From contig NZ_QJKD01000026.1 of assembly GCF_003201875.1 (NCBI RefSeq), positions 1 to 64,000 of the forward strand: a stretch of DNA of 64,000 nt, read 5' to 3'. Below, piece by piece: positions 1 to 6,868 of this stretch. Each line of letters starts with the position of its first letter. Positions within the stretch are counted from its first letter, which is position 1. The notes beneath the pieces were generated by a model. That model was given only the letters and a program-made list of their open reading frames with translations, had not been told where the DNA came from and did no database searches. Made by a program: the position numbers and the translations under genes. Source of the DNA: Hungatella effluvii. Its GTDB lineage: Bacteria > Bacillota > Clostridia > Lachnospirales > Lachnospiraceae.

Positions 1-32
1 TAATACCCAAATATAAGTTTATCATTAGAATA

Positions 33-53
33 AGCACCGGCAGAACCGGTGCT
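33..53. other. Perfect hairpin, possible terminator remnant
   Basis: Eight-base arms AGCACCGG and CCGGTGCT enclose a five-base loop. There is no strong T run on either side, so a role in ending transcription of the small minus-strand gene at 106-192 or of a gene outside the window is only possible. Confidence 0.4.
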
Positions 54-105
54 CATCATTAAACTTTTTAAGGACATTTTCAAAAATGATTGACAGAATT
101 TATAA

Positions 106-192
106 TTAAGCTTTGTGAACACCTTTGCGGATAATCGGATAGATTTCCAATGCCAGCAGTGAGAATACTACGATATAGGCCAAATATGTCAT
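106..192 (-). CDS. Tiny single-pass membrane protein (28 aa)
   Basis: This is a 28-codon reading frame beginning MTYLAYIVVFSLL and ending in a basic tail (IIRKGVHKA). A good ribosome binding site (GAGAGGTG) lies 6-7 bases before the ATG. The first 20 residues are a hydrophobic helix and the tail is positively charged, which fits a one-pass inner-membrane microprotein with the tail inside. I do not recognise a family. It stands alone downstream of the tRNA operon terminator on the same strand. The real start is taken at the RBS-preceded ATG rather than at longer upstream possibilities. The RBS and composition are seen; expression is inferred. Confidence 0.5.
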   Translation of the reverse strand: MTYLAYIVVFSLLALEIYPIIRKGVHKA

Positions 193-415
193 ATGTAACA
201 CCTCTCTTTCTTTGATACCATTATTATATACACGAGGAGGGAAAAGGGCAATCCGCATAGTATCTAAAAAATATTTAGGAAAATACCAGATAGAATACAG
301 AATATACAAAAATTTTTAGTAGGCCTAAAAATTTTTTAGATGCCGCATATTGTGTTACATAGAGTGATAAAATAATGTCAATTGAGGACATAAAAAGTGG
401 AAGCTTTACCCCACA

Positions 416-444
416 AAAAAAAGTCGTACTCGACGACTTTTTTT
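416..444 (-). terminator. Terminator of the tRNA operon
   Basis: Arms AAAAAAGTCGT and ACGACTTTTTT flank a five-base loop, with A and T runs at both ends, so it can work in both directions. It lies just after the last tRNA gene (Lys) in the direction of the operon. The 190 bases between it and the small membrane protein gene hold nothing else I can name. Confidence 0.75.
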
Positions 445-471
445 GATGGTCTTTACATACCATATCATTAC

Positions 472-544
472 TGAGACACCGGGGACTCGAACCCCGGACA
501 ACTTGATTAAAAGTCAAGTGCTCTACCACCTGAGCTAGTATCCC
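472..544 (-). tRNA. tRNA-Lys (anticodon TTT)
   Basis: A full cloverleaf reads on the minus strand. The anticodon loop CTTTTAA sits on stem CTTGA/TCAAG, the T arm is CGGGG-TTCGAGT-CCCCG, and the acceptor GGGATAC/GTGTCTC pairs with two G-U wobbles. CCA is not encoded. It is the last gene of the six-tRNA operon. Confidence 0.95.
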
Positions 545-548
545 AAAG

Positions 549-620
549 CTGGGCCAGCCAGATTCGAACTGGCGACTGCAGGAGTCAAAGTCCTGTGCCT
601 TACCGCTTGGCGATGGCCCA
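549..620 (-). tRNA. tRNA-Gln (anticodon TTG)
   Basis: The anticodon loop CTTTGAC sits on stem CAGGA/TCCTG, the T arm is GCCAG-TTCGAAT-CTGGC, and the acceptor is TGGGCCA/TGGCCCA with discriminator G. Only four bases separate it from tRNA-Lys, so the two are one transcript. Confidence 0.95.
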
Positions 621-667
621 ATATCGTATGATAATTCCAGATAAAAAAAAATTCCCTATAAGGGAAA

Positions 668-742
668 GGTGAGTAGAGGGATTCGAACCCTCGGCCTCCA
701 GAGCCACAATCTGGCGCGATAACCAACTTCGCCATACCCACC
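668..742 (-). tRNA. tRNA-His (anticodon GTG)
   Basis: The anticodon loop TTGTGGC sits on stem CCAGA/TCTGG. The 5' end carries the extra G opposite a discriminator C that marks histidine tRNAs. The T loop is TTCGAAT. Confidence 0.95.
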
Positions 743-782
743 ATAAACAAATCGCACACATCGCTGGTTAATTGATGTGAAA

Positions 783-856
<74 letters not shown>

Positions 857-859
857 ACA

Positions 860-930
860 AGCGGGTGATGGGAATCGAACCCACGTATCTAGCTTGGAAG
901 GCTAGTGTTCTACCATTGAACTACACCCGC
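860..930 (-). tRNA. tRNA-Gly (anticodon TCC)
   Basis: The anticodon loop CTTCCAA sits on stem CTAGC/GCTAG, the acceptor is GCGGGTG/CACCCGC with discriminator T, and the T loop is TTCGATT. It lies three bases upstream of tRNA-Arg. Confidence 0.95.
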
Positions 931-985
931 AGATAAACATGAGAGACAGTAGTTAAAATAACAAATGTTATCTTTATTACTATCA

Positions 986-1060
986 TCGGGGTGACAGGAT
1001 TCGAACCTGCGACCTCCTGGTCCCAAACCAGGCGCTCTAGCCAAGCTGAGCCACACCCCG
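986..1060 (-). tRNA. tRNA-Pro (anticodon TGG)
   Basis: The anticodon loop TTTGGGA sits on stem CCTGG/CCAGG, the acceptor is CGGGGTG/CACCCCG with discriminator A, and the T loop is TTCGAAT. It is the first gene of the operon, about 50 bases from the promoter. Confidence 0.95.
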
Positions 1061-1111
1061 TAAACAGAATTTCTCTGTAATTTTTATCCACCGTCTCGCG
1101 ACGCAAGAGTT

Positions 1112-1140
1112 ATTATATACGATACGACAATACTTGTCAA
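1112..1140 (-). promoter_or_regulatory. Consensus sigma-70 promoter of the tRNA operon
   Basis: On the minus strand TTGACA is followed, after exactly 17 bases, by TATAAT. Both boxes match consensus perfectly, as expected for a strong stable-RNA promoter. The stretch 1141-1181 upstream is A-rich and may act as an UP element. Confidence 0.9.
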
Positions 1141-1181
1141 CCATTATTTGAAAAAAATAAAAAATAAAAGAAAATAAAAAA

Positions 1182-1233
1182 TCCCCCCCATAAATGGGAG
1201 GGGCCGGCAGTAACCATCGAGTTACTGCCGGCC
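1182..1233. other. Two adjacent strong hairpins
   Basis: A C7/G-rich small hairpin (1182-1203) abuts a perfect 13-bp stem, GGCCGGCAGTAAC with its complement, around loop CATCGA (1202-1233). Read on the minus strand they are followed by a T-rich stretch and so resemble a terminator, but no minus-strand gene precedes them. They may insulate the tRNA promoter. The 200 bases that follow (1234-1438) hold no gene I can support. Confidence 0.5.
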
Positions 1234-1438
1234 GAGTATGAAAAATAAAAAGTCAATGTTAAAAGGGTGGGGTTCCTTTACACTATTTAGTATAGGAGAA
1301 AATTGTGTCATAAATTTGTCCGCACCATAAACATTTCATAAAAAAACTTAAAGAAATATGAGGAAATCTTGAAAAATGGGAGAAGAAATATAAAATCTGG
1401 CGGGAAGCCGCCAAACGGGTGCCGAAACCGCCTGTTTA

Positions 1439-1447
1439 TGGTATACT
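1439..1447 (+). promoter_or_regulatory. Probable extended -10 promoter for the alkyl-repair gene
   Basis: The motif TGGTATACT is an extended -10 element. No good -35 box is found 17 bases upstream. A perfect 8-bp hairpin (TCGATCGC, loop GGACT, GCGATCGA; 1463-1483) lies in the 5' leader and could be an operator or mRNA structure. Confidence 0.45.
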
Positions 1448-1500
1448 AGCCGGTAGATGACATCGATCGCGGACTGCGATCGAAGAGAACCACAGATGAT

Positions 1501-1552
1501 ATCCATAGAACGGAATATCCATAGAAAGGAAAATCCATAGAAAGGAAAATCC
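1501..1552 (+). repeat. Three 16-bp tandem repeats containing the ribosome binding site
   Basis: The unit ATCCATAGAAAGGAAA occurs at 1517 and 1533 exactly and at 1501 with three changes, followed by a partial fourth unit. Each exact unit carries an AAAGGA Shine-Dalgarno sequence. Only the last lies at a usable distance from the ATG at 1555. Confidence 0.7.
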
Positions 1553-1554
1553 CC

Positions 1555-2019
1555 ATGCTTTATTATGAATTTTACGAATCCGCACTGGGTCCGCTCACCA
1601 TAGGAGATACGGACGGAGCGGTGAGCAGTATCAGCTTCGGCAGAATCCCTCTGAAGGAGGGCGTTCAAAAGGAAACAGACTTAACGCTCCAGGCCGCCAA
1701 AGAGATTGCGGAGTATCTGGCCGGCGAGCGCACGGCATTTGATCTGCCGTTGAGACCGGAGGGAACACCATTTCAGAAAAGAGTTTGGGAAGCGCTTCTG
1801 ACCATTCCTTATGGGGAGACGAGAAGCTACAAAGACATTGCGGGGCTTGCCGGAAGCCCGAAAGGATTCCGGGCGGTGGGTATGGCCAACAACCGCAATC
1901 CCATCCCGATTCTGATTCCGTGCCACCGGGTAATCGGTGCGGATGGGAGCATGACCGGGTATGGGGGCGGACTTCCTATTAAAATAAAGCTGCTGGAAAC
2001 AGAGCGGGGAGGAGAGTAA
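1555..2019 (+). CDS. ogt: Methylated-DNA--[protein]-cysteine S-methyltransferase
   Basis: This cytoplasmic suicide repair enzyme transfers alkyl groups from O6-alkylguanine to its own cysteine. The 154 residues have the single-domain Ogt length. The active-site motif IPCHRV is present with Cys123, and the helix-turn-helix and arginine-finger region (PYGETRSYKDIAG, then FRAVG) precedes it. Asn113 also fits the family. The start is an ATG after a tandem-repeat RBS. A GT2 gene begins one base after the stop with a GTG, so the two are probably co-transcribed, although no functional link is evident. Nothing in the sequence indicates Ada-type induction. Confidence 0.93.
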   Translation: MLYYEFYESALGPLTIGDTDGAVSSISFGRIPLKEGVQKETDLTLQAAKEIAEYLAGERTAFDLPLRPEGTPFQKRVWEALLTIPYGETRSYKDIAGLAGSPKGFRAVGMANNRNPIPILIPCHRVIGADGSMTGYGGGLPIKIKLLETERGGE

Positions 2020-2020
2020 C

Positions 2021-2827
2021 GTGCAGCTGCCATTGGTGAGTATAATCGTTCCAATTCACAATTCGGCGAAGACACTGAAGCGGTGTGTTGACAGTATTTT
2101 AAAGCAGGATTACCGGGAGCTGGAGGTATTTCTGGTAGATGACGGAAGTGAAGACGGGAGTCTGGCAATATGCCGTGAGTATGCAAAGCAGGACGTCAGG
2201 ATCAAAGTAATCCGCAAGGAGCAGTCCGGGGTATCTGACGCCCGCAATCTGGCAATGGACCAGGCGGAGGGGAAATACCTGCAGTTTGTGGACAGTGATG
2301 ACTGGGTCACCCCGGATGCCACGAGGATGATGGTATCCGCGGCAGAGCATAGCTCCTGCGATATGGTCATCACCCATTTTTTCCGTGTCAACCGTGATAA
2401 AATAAGAAGAAAAGGCCATATCAAGGAATACGAGGTTATGACCAGGGAAGGCTTTGCGGAGCACATGATGGAAAAACCGGCCAATTTTTACTACGGAGTC
2501 ATGTGGAATAAACTGTACCGCCGGGACATTTTGAACACACATATGCTTCGATGCAGCAGGGAGCTGAACTGGTGTGAAGATTTTCTGTTCAACCTTCAGT
2601 ACCTCTGTTACGCGGAGCGCATCTGTGCGCTGCCGTATCCCACCTACTATTACGTGAAAACAAAGAACAGCCTGGTGGCGAAGGAAGCCACGATGAAGAA
2701 TACGATACAGACGAAAAAGTTTATTTTTACCTATTATAAAGAACTTTATGAAAATATTGACCTCTACGAGGAAAATAAGGGGAAGATCAATCGATTCCTG
2801 ATCTCCATCGCTTCGGACGGCCATTGA
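2021..2827 (+). CDS. Glycosyltransferase family 2 protein
   Basis: This is an inverting GT-A enzyme of 268 residues. It starts at a GTG preceded by GGGGAGGAG. The N-terminal nucleotide-sugar binding fold is clear: VSIIVPIHN near residue 6, VDDGSEDGS near 40, and the metal-binding DSDD motif near 92. No transmembrane helix is visible, so it is probably a cytosolic or membrane-associated enzyme that adds a sugar to a lipid-linked glycan, capsule or teichoic acid. The acceptor cannot be told. It is translationally close to the upstream repair gene. The protein ends soon after the catalytic domain, a little short for the family but without an obvious break. Confidence 0.85.
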   Translation: MQLPLVSIIVPIHNSAKTLKRCVDSILKQDYRELEVFLVDDGSEDGSLAICREYAKQDVRIKVIRKEQSGVSDARNLAMDQAEGKYLQFVDSDDWVTPDATRMMVSAAEHSSCDMVITHFFRVNRDKIRRKGHIKEYEVMTREGFAEHMMEKPANFYYGVMWNKLYRRDILNTHMLRCSRELNWCEDFLFNLQYLCYAERICALPYPTYYYVKTKNSLVAKEATMKNTIQTKKFIFTYYKELYENIDLYEENKGKINRFLISIASDGH

Positions 2828-2957
2828 GAGGCCCGTTTTCCGGCCCCGCATGGCGCGGATTCCGGCCGGTAACAAAAGGAAAATAATGAGAACATGATAA
2901 ACAGAACATAAAGTTTATTAAGAATTGTTTGTGATTCTTTCGGTTCTTTTAATACAC

Positions 2958-2986
2958 TATACAAAAGAATCTGAACATGTTATAAT
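2958..2986 (+). promoter_or_regulatory. Promoter of the lipoprotein gene
   Basis: TATACA (4 of 6 to the -35 consensus) is followed after 17 bases by a perfect TATAAT, with the TG of an extended -10 just before it. It lies 46 bases upstream of the ATG at 3033. Confidence 0.7.
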
Positions 2987-3032
2987 CCTCTTCGTCGCAA
3001 CAAGTTAAGACAGATTATGAGGAGAGATTATT

Positions 3033-3746
3033 ATGAGAAAGAACAGCAGGATCATTACGCTGGCAGTGGCGGCAGCCGTTATGATGGCAGTAACTGCGTG
3101 CGGATCAAAAGATAAGACAGAGACAACCGCTTCCACAGAGACAACGACAGAGGCAGTAACCACTACCGGGACAGAGACGACAGCATCAGAAGCTGAAAGT
3201 ACAGAGGAAGAAGACCAGGCAGAAGAGGAAGAGATGGATGAGGCCGATGAGGCCGCAGAAGAGACTACCGCATCTGCAGCGGGCGAGATCGGTTCCGACG
3301 GCGTATTTAAGGCAGCCAATGGCAAGTTTGAGATCAAAGTTCCGGCTGGCTGGACCATCGATGAGGGAAGCGACGATGAATATGTAACCTTCCTTTCCGC
3401 AAGCGGTGACGACATGCTGGAAATCATGACGATCAGCGGCAGTTCCGCAGATTCTATCCGTGAGATTTATCCGGATACAGCAGAAGAATACAAGAACATG
3501 GTGAGCCGCGGCGATGACATGGAGATTCTTTCCTATGATGTGAAGACGAAAGATGACGGAAGCCAGACTTTCCAGTACTCCATGAAATACACGAATCCTA
3601 ACGACGGGATTCACTACCTTGCTGAATCAGGTTCCTATGACGCGGCAAAGCAGACCTACTCCTGTGCGACAGGAACGGTTATGTCAACCGATGAGGCTGT
3701 TTCCAAGCAGGTCGAAGAGGCAGTAAAATCATTTAAGATTAAATAA
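3033..3746 (+). CDS. Secreted lipoprotein with Thr/Glu-rich linker and PsbP-like domain
   Basis: The 237-residue protein has a lipoprotein signal peptide ending in the lipobox VTAC (Cys23). A low-complexity Thr/Glu/Ala linker follows to about residue 85, then a compact C-terminal domain beginning FKAANGKFEIKVPAGW. That start resembles the PsbP/Mog1-type fold seen in many Firmicutes lipoproteins. It should be anchored on the outer face of the membrane with the domain held away by the linker. No catalytic motif is visible and no function is claimed. It is monocistronic: its own promoter lies upstream, and a palindromic element and a terminator lie downstream. Confidence 0.75.
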   Translation: MRKNSRIITLAVAAAVMMAVTACGSKDKTETTASTETTTEAVTTTGTETTASEAESTEEEDQAEEEEMDEADEAAEETTASAAGEIGSDGVFKAANGKFEIKVPAGWTIDEGSDDEYVTFLSASGDDMLEIMTISGSSADSIREIYPDTAEEYKNMVSRGDDMEILSYDVKTKDDGSQTFQYSMKYTNPNDGIHYLAESGSYDAAKQTYSCATGTVMSTDEAVSKQVEEAVKSFKIK

Positions 3747-3767
3747 TCCGGTTTTGACGGATTGGAA

Positions 3768-3930
3768 CTAGTATAACCCACACCAAATACCTTACTGTTT
3801 CGCTGGTCTGATTTTCCGATAGCACAGACGCAAAAGCCTCAACGTAACCCCATTACGCCTACGTTTTTGCGCCTGTACTCTCGAAAAAACATCCTCACCG
3901 AACCAGGCATTTAGTGTGGGTCATACTAGT
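3768..3930. repeat. MITE-like imperfect palindrome of 163 bp
   Basis: The ends are near-identical inverted repeats of about 26 bp, starting ACTAGTATAACCCACAC on the left and ACTAGTATGACCCACAC when read inward from the right. The inner arms also pair imperfectly (ACAGACGCAAAAG against the right-hand TTTTTGCGCCTGT), so the whole element can fold on itself. It carries no gene. A target-site duplication is not obvious. It lies between converging genes. Confidence 0.6.
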
Positions 3931-3936
3931 AAGAGA

Positions 3937-3975
3937 AAAGGGATATGACCCGGAGTGATGGGGTCATATCCCTTT
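3937..3975. terminator. Bidirectional terminator between converging genes
   Basis: Arms AAAGGGATATGACCC and GGGGTCATATCCCTTT fold around an eight-base loop, with A and T runs on both sides. The stop codon of the minus-strand ABC ATPase gene lies inside the right arm. Confidence 0.8.
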
Positions 3976-4563
3976 TTCTTCTGCCGTAAGGCGGATCAGA
4001 CTGCCGCCAAGAAGGGGGACATCCTCCTCCTGATGAGTACTGATAATTGCCAGCTTTTTGGCTGTCTTCTGTTTGACAAATTCTATGACCTTTCTTCGCG
4101 TGTCTTCATCCAGACCGGTAAACGGCTCATCCATGAGGACCGCATCAAATGGCACCGCCAGCGCCCTGCAGACGGCGACACGCCGTTTCATTCCGCCGCT
4201 TAAGGTGGAGACCGGCCGGTAGATGGATTCTTCAGGGAGAAGTTTACATAAATCTTCCTTTACGGCCTCCCGTATTTCCTTTGTTACCTTCGGGAAGACC
4301 ATCAGCACATTATCGAGAGAAGAGAAAGATTCACACAGGCGGTTCTCCTGGAAGACCGCCGAGAGAAAGGCACCCTCTGTCCCGGATACGGTTCCGCTGT
4401 CAGGCTGGTCGAGTCCGAGGAGAATCCGGAAGAAGGTGGTCTTTCCCGAGCCGGAAGTGCCCATGAGGCAGTAAATGTCTCCGGTCCGGAATGTCTGGCT
4501 GACCTGGCTGAAGACTTTTCGCCCGTCAAATGATTTAGAGAGATTCATTACTGTAATTTCCAT
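3964..4563 (-). CDS. ABC transporter ATP-binding protein (NitT/TauT type)
   Basis: This is the nucleotide-binding subunit of an importer. The Walker A motif GTSGSGKT, the signature TLSGGMKRR, and Walker B VLMDEPFTGLDE followed by STHQEED are all present in about 200 residues, short but complete for this family. It is the last gene of a three-gene minus-strand operon (binding protein, permease, ATPase). The upstream permease gene ends at 4574, just before the ATG used here. An in-frame GTG at 4581 would overlap the permease by eight bases and is an alternative start. It should sit on the cytoplasmic face with the permease. Confidence 0.88.
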   Translation of the reverse strand: MEITVMNLSKSFDGRKVFSQVSQTFRTGDIYCLMGTSGSGKTTFFRILLGLDQPDSGTVSGTEGAFLSAVFQENRLCESFSSLDNVLMVFPKVTKEIREAVKEDLCKLLPEESIYRPVSTLSGGMKRRVAVCRALAVPFDAVLMDEPFTGLDEDTRRKVIEFVKQKTAKKLAIISTHQEEDVPLLGGSLIRLTAEEKGI

Positions 4564-4573
4564 AGTGATTGGC

Positions 4574-5341
4574 TCACGCACCCCGCTTTCTTTTCGCTCT
4601 GTTCTGTCGTTCTGCCGCCTTTAGAAGCTCGATGAAGACCTTTTCAAACAGGCCGCTGATGACAATGATTACCAGAGTCCAGGCGAATAAATCCGCTGTG
4701 CTCAAATAGATTTTCGCCATGTAGAGTTTTTCACCGATAGAGTGGTCGGGCACACCGATGACCTCGGCTGCGATGCCGGATTTAAAGCTCATGCCCAGAC
4801 TGATATTGGCGCCGCTTATGAGATAGGGAAGCAGGGCCGGCCAGTAAATGTAACGGAATTTCTTCCAGCCCGACATATGAAAGACCCTGGCCATCTCCAG
4901 AAGCTGGGGCTCCGCGCTGTGAAGCCCGGCGATGGTATTGATGTAGATCATGGGAAATACCACCAGAAATGCGATAAAGACCGAAAGGTTTCTGGAACCG
5001 ATCCAGATCAGCGCCAGAATGACAAAGGAAGCCACCGGTACCGATTTGACCAGAACCATGACAGGTTCCAGCAAATCCTTTAAGAATGGAAAACGGCAGG
5101 CAGCGCTTCCCGTCAGGATGCCGGCCAGGAACGCGCCTAAGAATCCGGTGCTGATTTTGCCGAAAGTAAGACCGATCGTCCTCCAGAATTCCACCGTGGA
5201 GATCTGTGCAATCAGCGCTCCCGCAACCTCTGCGGGGCCGACCAGGATGATGGAATTGTGAACGGCAATACTGATAAACTGCCAGAGCACCAGCCAGAAA
5301 CAGATGATGCCGGCTTTTCGCCCCAGACCTGATGGTTTCAT
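4574..5341 (-). CDS. ABC transporter permease (NitT/TauT type)
   Basis: The 255-residue membrane protein has about six predicted helices and the cytoplasmic coupling sequence of BPD-type permeases (residues around EMARVFHMSGWKKFRYIYWP). The start is the ATG at 5341, preceded by GGAGG. It forms the channel of the importer encoded by its neighbours. A 128-base gap with a GC-rich hairpin separates it from the binding-protein gene upstream. The family transports sulfonates, nitrate, pyrimidine precursors and similar small molecules; the substrate here is not evident. Confidence 0.88.
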   Translation of the reverse strand: MKPSGLGRKAGIICFWLVLWQFISIAVHNSIILVGPAEVAGALIAQISTVEFWRTIGLTFGKISTGFLGAFLAGILTGSAACRFPFLKDLLEPVMVLVKSVPVASFVILALIWIGSRNLSVFIAFLVVFPMIYINTIAGLHSAEPQLLEMARVFHMSGWKKFRYIYWPALLPYLISGANISLGMSFKSGIAAEVIGVPDHSIGEKLYMAKIYLSTADLFAWTLVIIVISGLFEKVFIELLKAAERQNRAKRKRGA

Positions 5342-5424
5342 GGTGTGTCCCTCCTTGCTGTGCAAATGTAACTGTTTTAACTTAACCGTACTAAATTTAC
5401 CAACCAGCTTACTGCAAAAATTCA

Positions 5425-5443
5425 GCGGCCGGAGACCGGCCGC
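5425..5443 (-). terminator. Intercistronic hairpin, possible partial terminator
   Basis: A perfect GCGGCCGG / CCGGCCGC stem with a three-base loop is followed on the minus strand by TGAATTTTTG. It lies between the binding-protein and permease genes and may lower expression of the downstream genes or protect the upstream mRNA. Confidence 0.5.
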
Positions 5444-5469
5444 CGGATACATACTTACCTATTCATTAT

Positions 5470-6567
5470 TTATGGCATATAAAAGAAGTCTTTCGTAGGA
5501 AGCTCACCGCCCACTGTGGTCGGGTCCATTTCATACAGAGCGGAAAGATACCCGTAGAGCATGTTTTTCATGTCGCTGCCGTCAATATAGGTGATGCTGC
5601 AGTATGGAATCGCTTTTTCTGCAACCGGGGCCTTTTCGATGATGCCCGCGGCTGCTACGAGTTTGGCTGTCTCAGCTACGTTCTCATTGGCAAATGCGGC
5701 AGATGCTTTCTGTTCTTCCATAAATGTTTTGACTGCATCGGAATGTTCTTCGAATAATTCGCCGCGGCAGATGGTTACGCCCGTTACGAGGCTTCCGCCG
5801 TCCTCACCGGATACGGCTTCCCATTCCCTGGTCAGATCGAGCACCATTTTGAGGGCGTCATTCTGGGCCATGGCCACTGTGACGAATGGCTGCGGAAGAA
5901 GTCCGATGGCATCCGGCTTTTCTTTTAAGAGAGCGGCAACCTCGGTCGGCTCTGATTTGTATTCGAGAGTGACGTCATCCGTGGTCATGCCATTTGCCTT
6001 CAATAAGTACTGAAGTGCGTAATCCGGTGTCGTTCCCTTGCCGGTTAAGTAAACGGTTTTTCCTTTTAAATCCGCGATGGATTTGATGGAGTCATCGGAC
6101 GATATTACGTACAGAACTCCCAGAGTATTGATATTTAAAACATTAACGCCGTGGTTGGTCTTGTTGAAAATGATGGAGGCCATGTTGGAAGGCACCAGAG
6201 CGATATCGAGATCTCCGCTTACGATCTTTCCAAGCAGTTCATCGGCTGCGGTCACCATGGTGAATTCATAGGAACCTTTTGCCTCACCCTTTGACGCCTG
6301 ATCCATCAGCTCGACCAGTCCCATGGAGGTAGGCCCTTTTAAGGAACCGACACGGAGCGTAAAGTCAGAAGACGCAGCGCCGGCGCTTTCCGTCCCTGCT
6401 TCCGTTTCAGGAGCTGTTGTGATTTCTTCTTCCGTTGTCTCGGCAGCAGTCTCTGTGGCAGCCGCTGTTGTGGTTTCTGCCGCTGTCTCACCGCCGTTCT
6501 TTGCACAGCCGGTAAGAGCCGCCGCCGTCATGGCAAGAGCCATGAGTACAGGTAATACTTTTTTCAT
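5470..6567 (-). CDS. ABC transporter substrate-binding lipoprotein (NMT1/SsuA-like)
   Basis: The 365-residue extracytoplasmic binding protein has a lipoprotein signal peptide ending LTGC (Cys23), a Thr/Glu-rich linker to about residue 70, then a type-2 periplasmic-binding fold beginning LRVGSLKGPTSMGL. The start MKKVLP is chosen because GAGG lies nine bases upstream; an earlier ATG is too close to it. It delivers substrate to the permease and ATPase downstream. Its leader carries an intrinsic terminator that looks like an attenuator, so it is probably under riboswitch-type control. The ligand is not identifiable from sequence. Confidence 0.85.
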   Translation of the reverse strand: MKKVLPVLMALAMTAAALTGCAKNGGETAAETTTAAATETAAETTEEEITTAPETEAGTESAGAASSDFTLRVGSLKGPTSMGLVELMDQASKGEAKGSYEFTMVTAADELLGKIVSGDLDIALVPSNMASIIFNKTNHGVNVLNINTLGVLYVISSDDSIKSIADLKGKTVYLTGKGTTPDYALQYLLKANGMTTDDVTLEYKSEPTEVAALLKEKPDAIGLLPQPFVTVAMAQNDALKMVLDLTREWEAVSGEDGGSLVTGVTICRGELFEEHSDAVKTFMEEQKASAAFANENVAETAKLVAAAGIIEKAPVAEKAIPYCSITYIDGSDMKNMLYGYLSALYEMDPTTVGGELPTKDFFYMP

Positions 6568-6648
6568 AATTATCATCCTCGCTTTCTGTCCGTTTCAATA
6601 ACCCGGCGGCATAGTCACTTGACTATGAAATAAAAAAACCACACCAAA

Positions 6649-6690
6649 AAGGCATGGGGAATCCCGCGATCGATGATTTCTCCTCGCCTT
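6649..6690 (-). terminator. Intrinsic terminator in the leader of the ABC operon
   Basis: On the minus strand AAGGCGAGGAGAA pairs with TTCCCCATGCCTT (11 of 13 positions), followed by a T run. It lies between the promoter at 6731-6760 and the binding-protein gene, the usual place of an attenuator. Confidence 0.7.
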
Positions 6691-6760
6691 CTCCGTCAGG
6701 TAATCCTTTCGGGTTAGAACGAACAATTCCAGTATACCATTACCTGGCAGGTTTTGTCAA
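6691..6760 (-). promoter_or_regulatory. Promoter and candidate short riboswitch-like leader
   Basis: On the minus strand TTGACA (6755-6760), an 18-base spacer and TATACT (6731-6736) form a good promoter. The transcript then has only about 40 bases before the terminator. These include a GAAA-capped hairpin (AACCCGAAAGGATT region) and the segment CCTGACGGAGAAGGCG. I could not match this to a known riboswitch: the TPP core CUGAGA is absent. A 7-bp perfect palindrome ATAGTCA-CT-TGACTAT at 6611-6626 lies downstream of the terminator. Confidence 0.5.
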
Positions 6761-6786
6761 AATGTTACTGGTTTCCATTTTTCCTG

Positions 6787-6815
6787 TTCAGATCTATTAA
6801 AAATTGTGATATACT
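6787..6815 (+). promoter_or_regulatory. Promoter of the purine salvage genes
   Basis: TTCAGA is followed after 17 bases by TATACT with a TG extension. Transcription would start about 45 bases before the PNP start codon. Confidence 0.6.
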
Positions 6816-6868
6816 GTAATTACTTATACTTATATCACAGAAAGGAAATGAAGGAGGATAAAGACAAG

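Noticed and set aside
1348-1668. 106-codon minus-strand frame over the ogt leader
   Set aside because: It has no RBS, low-complexity sequence, and covers the tandem repeats and promoter of ogt.
2099-2875. Long minus-strand frame across the glycosyltransferase gene
   Set aside because: It is a shadow of a clear GT2 gene, with no RBS and no domain.
6631-6760. TPP riboswitch for the NMT1-like transporter
   Set aside because: The ACCUGA-like stretch is suggestive, but the essential CUGAGA core and the long 5' domain are missing.
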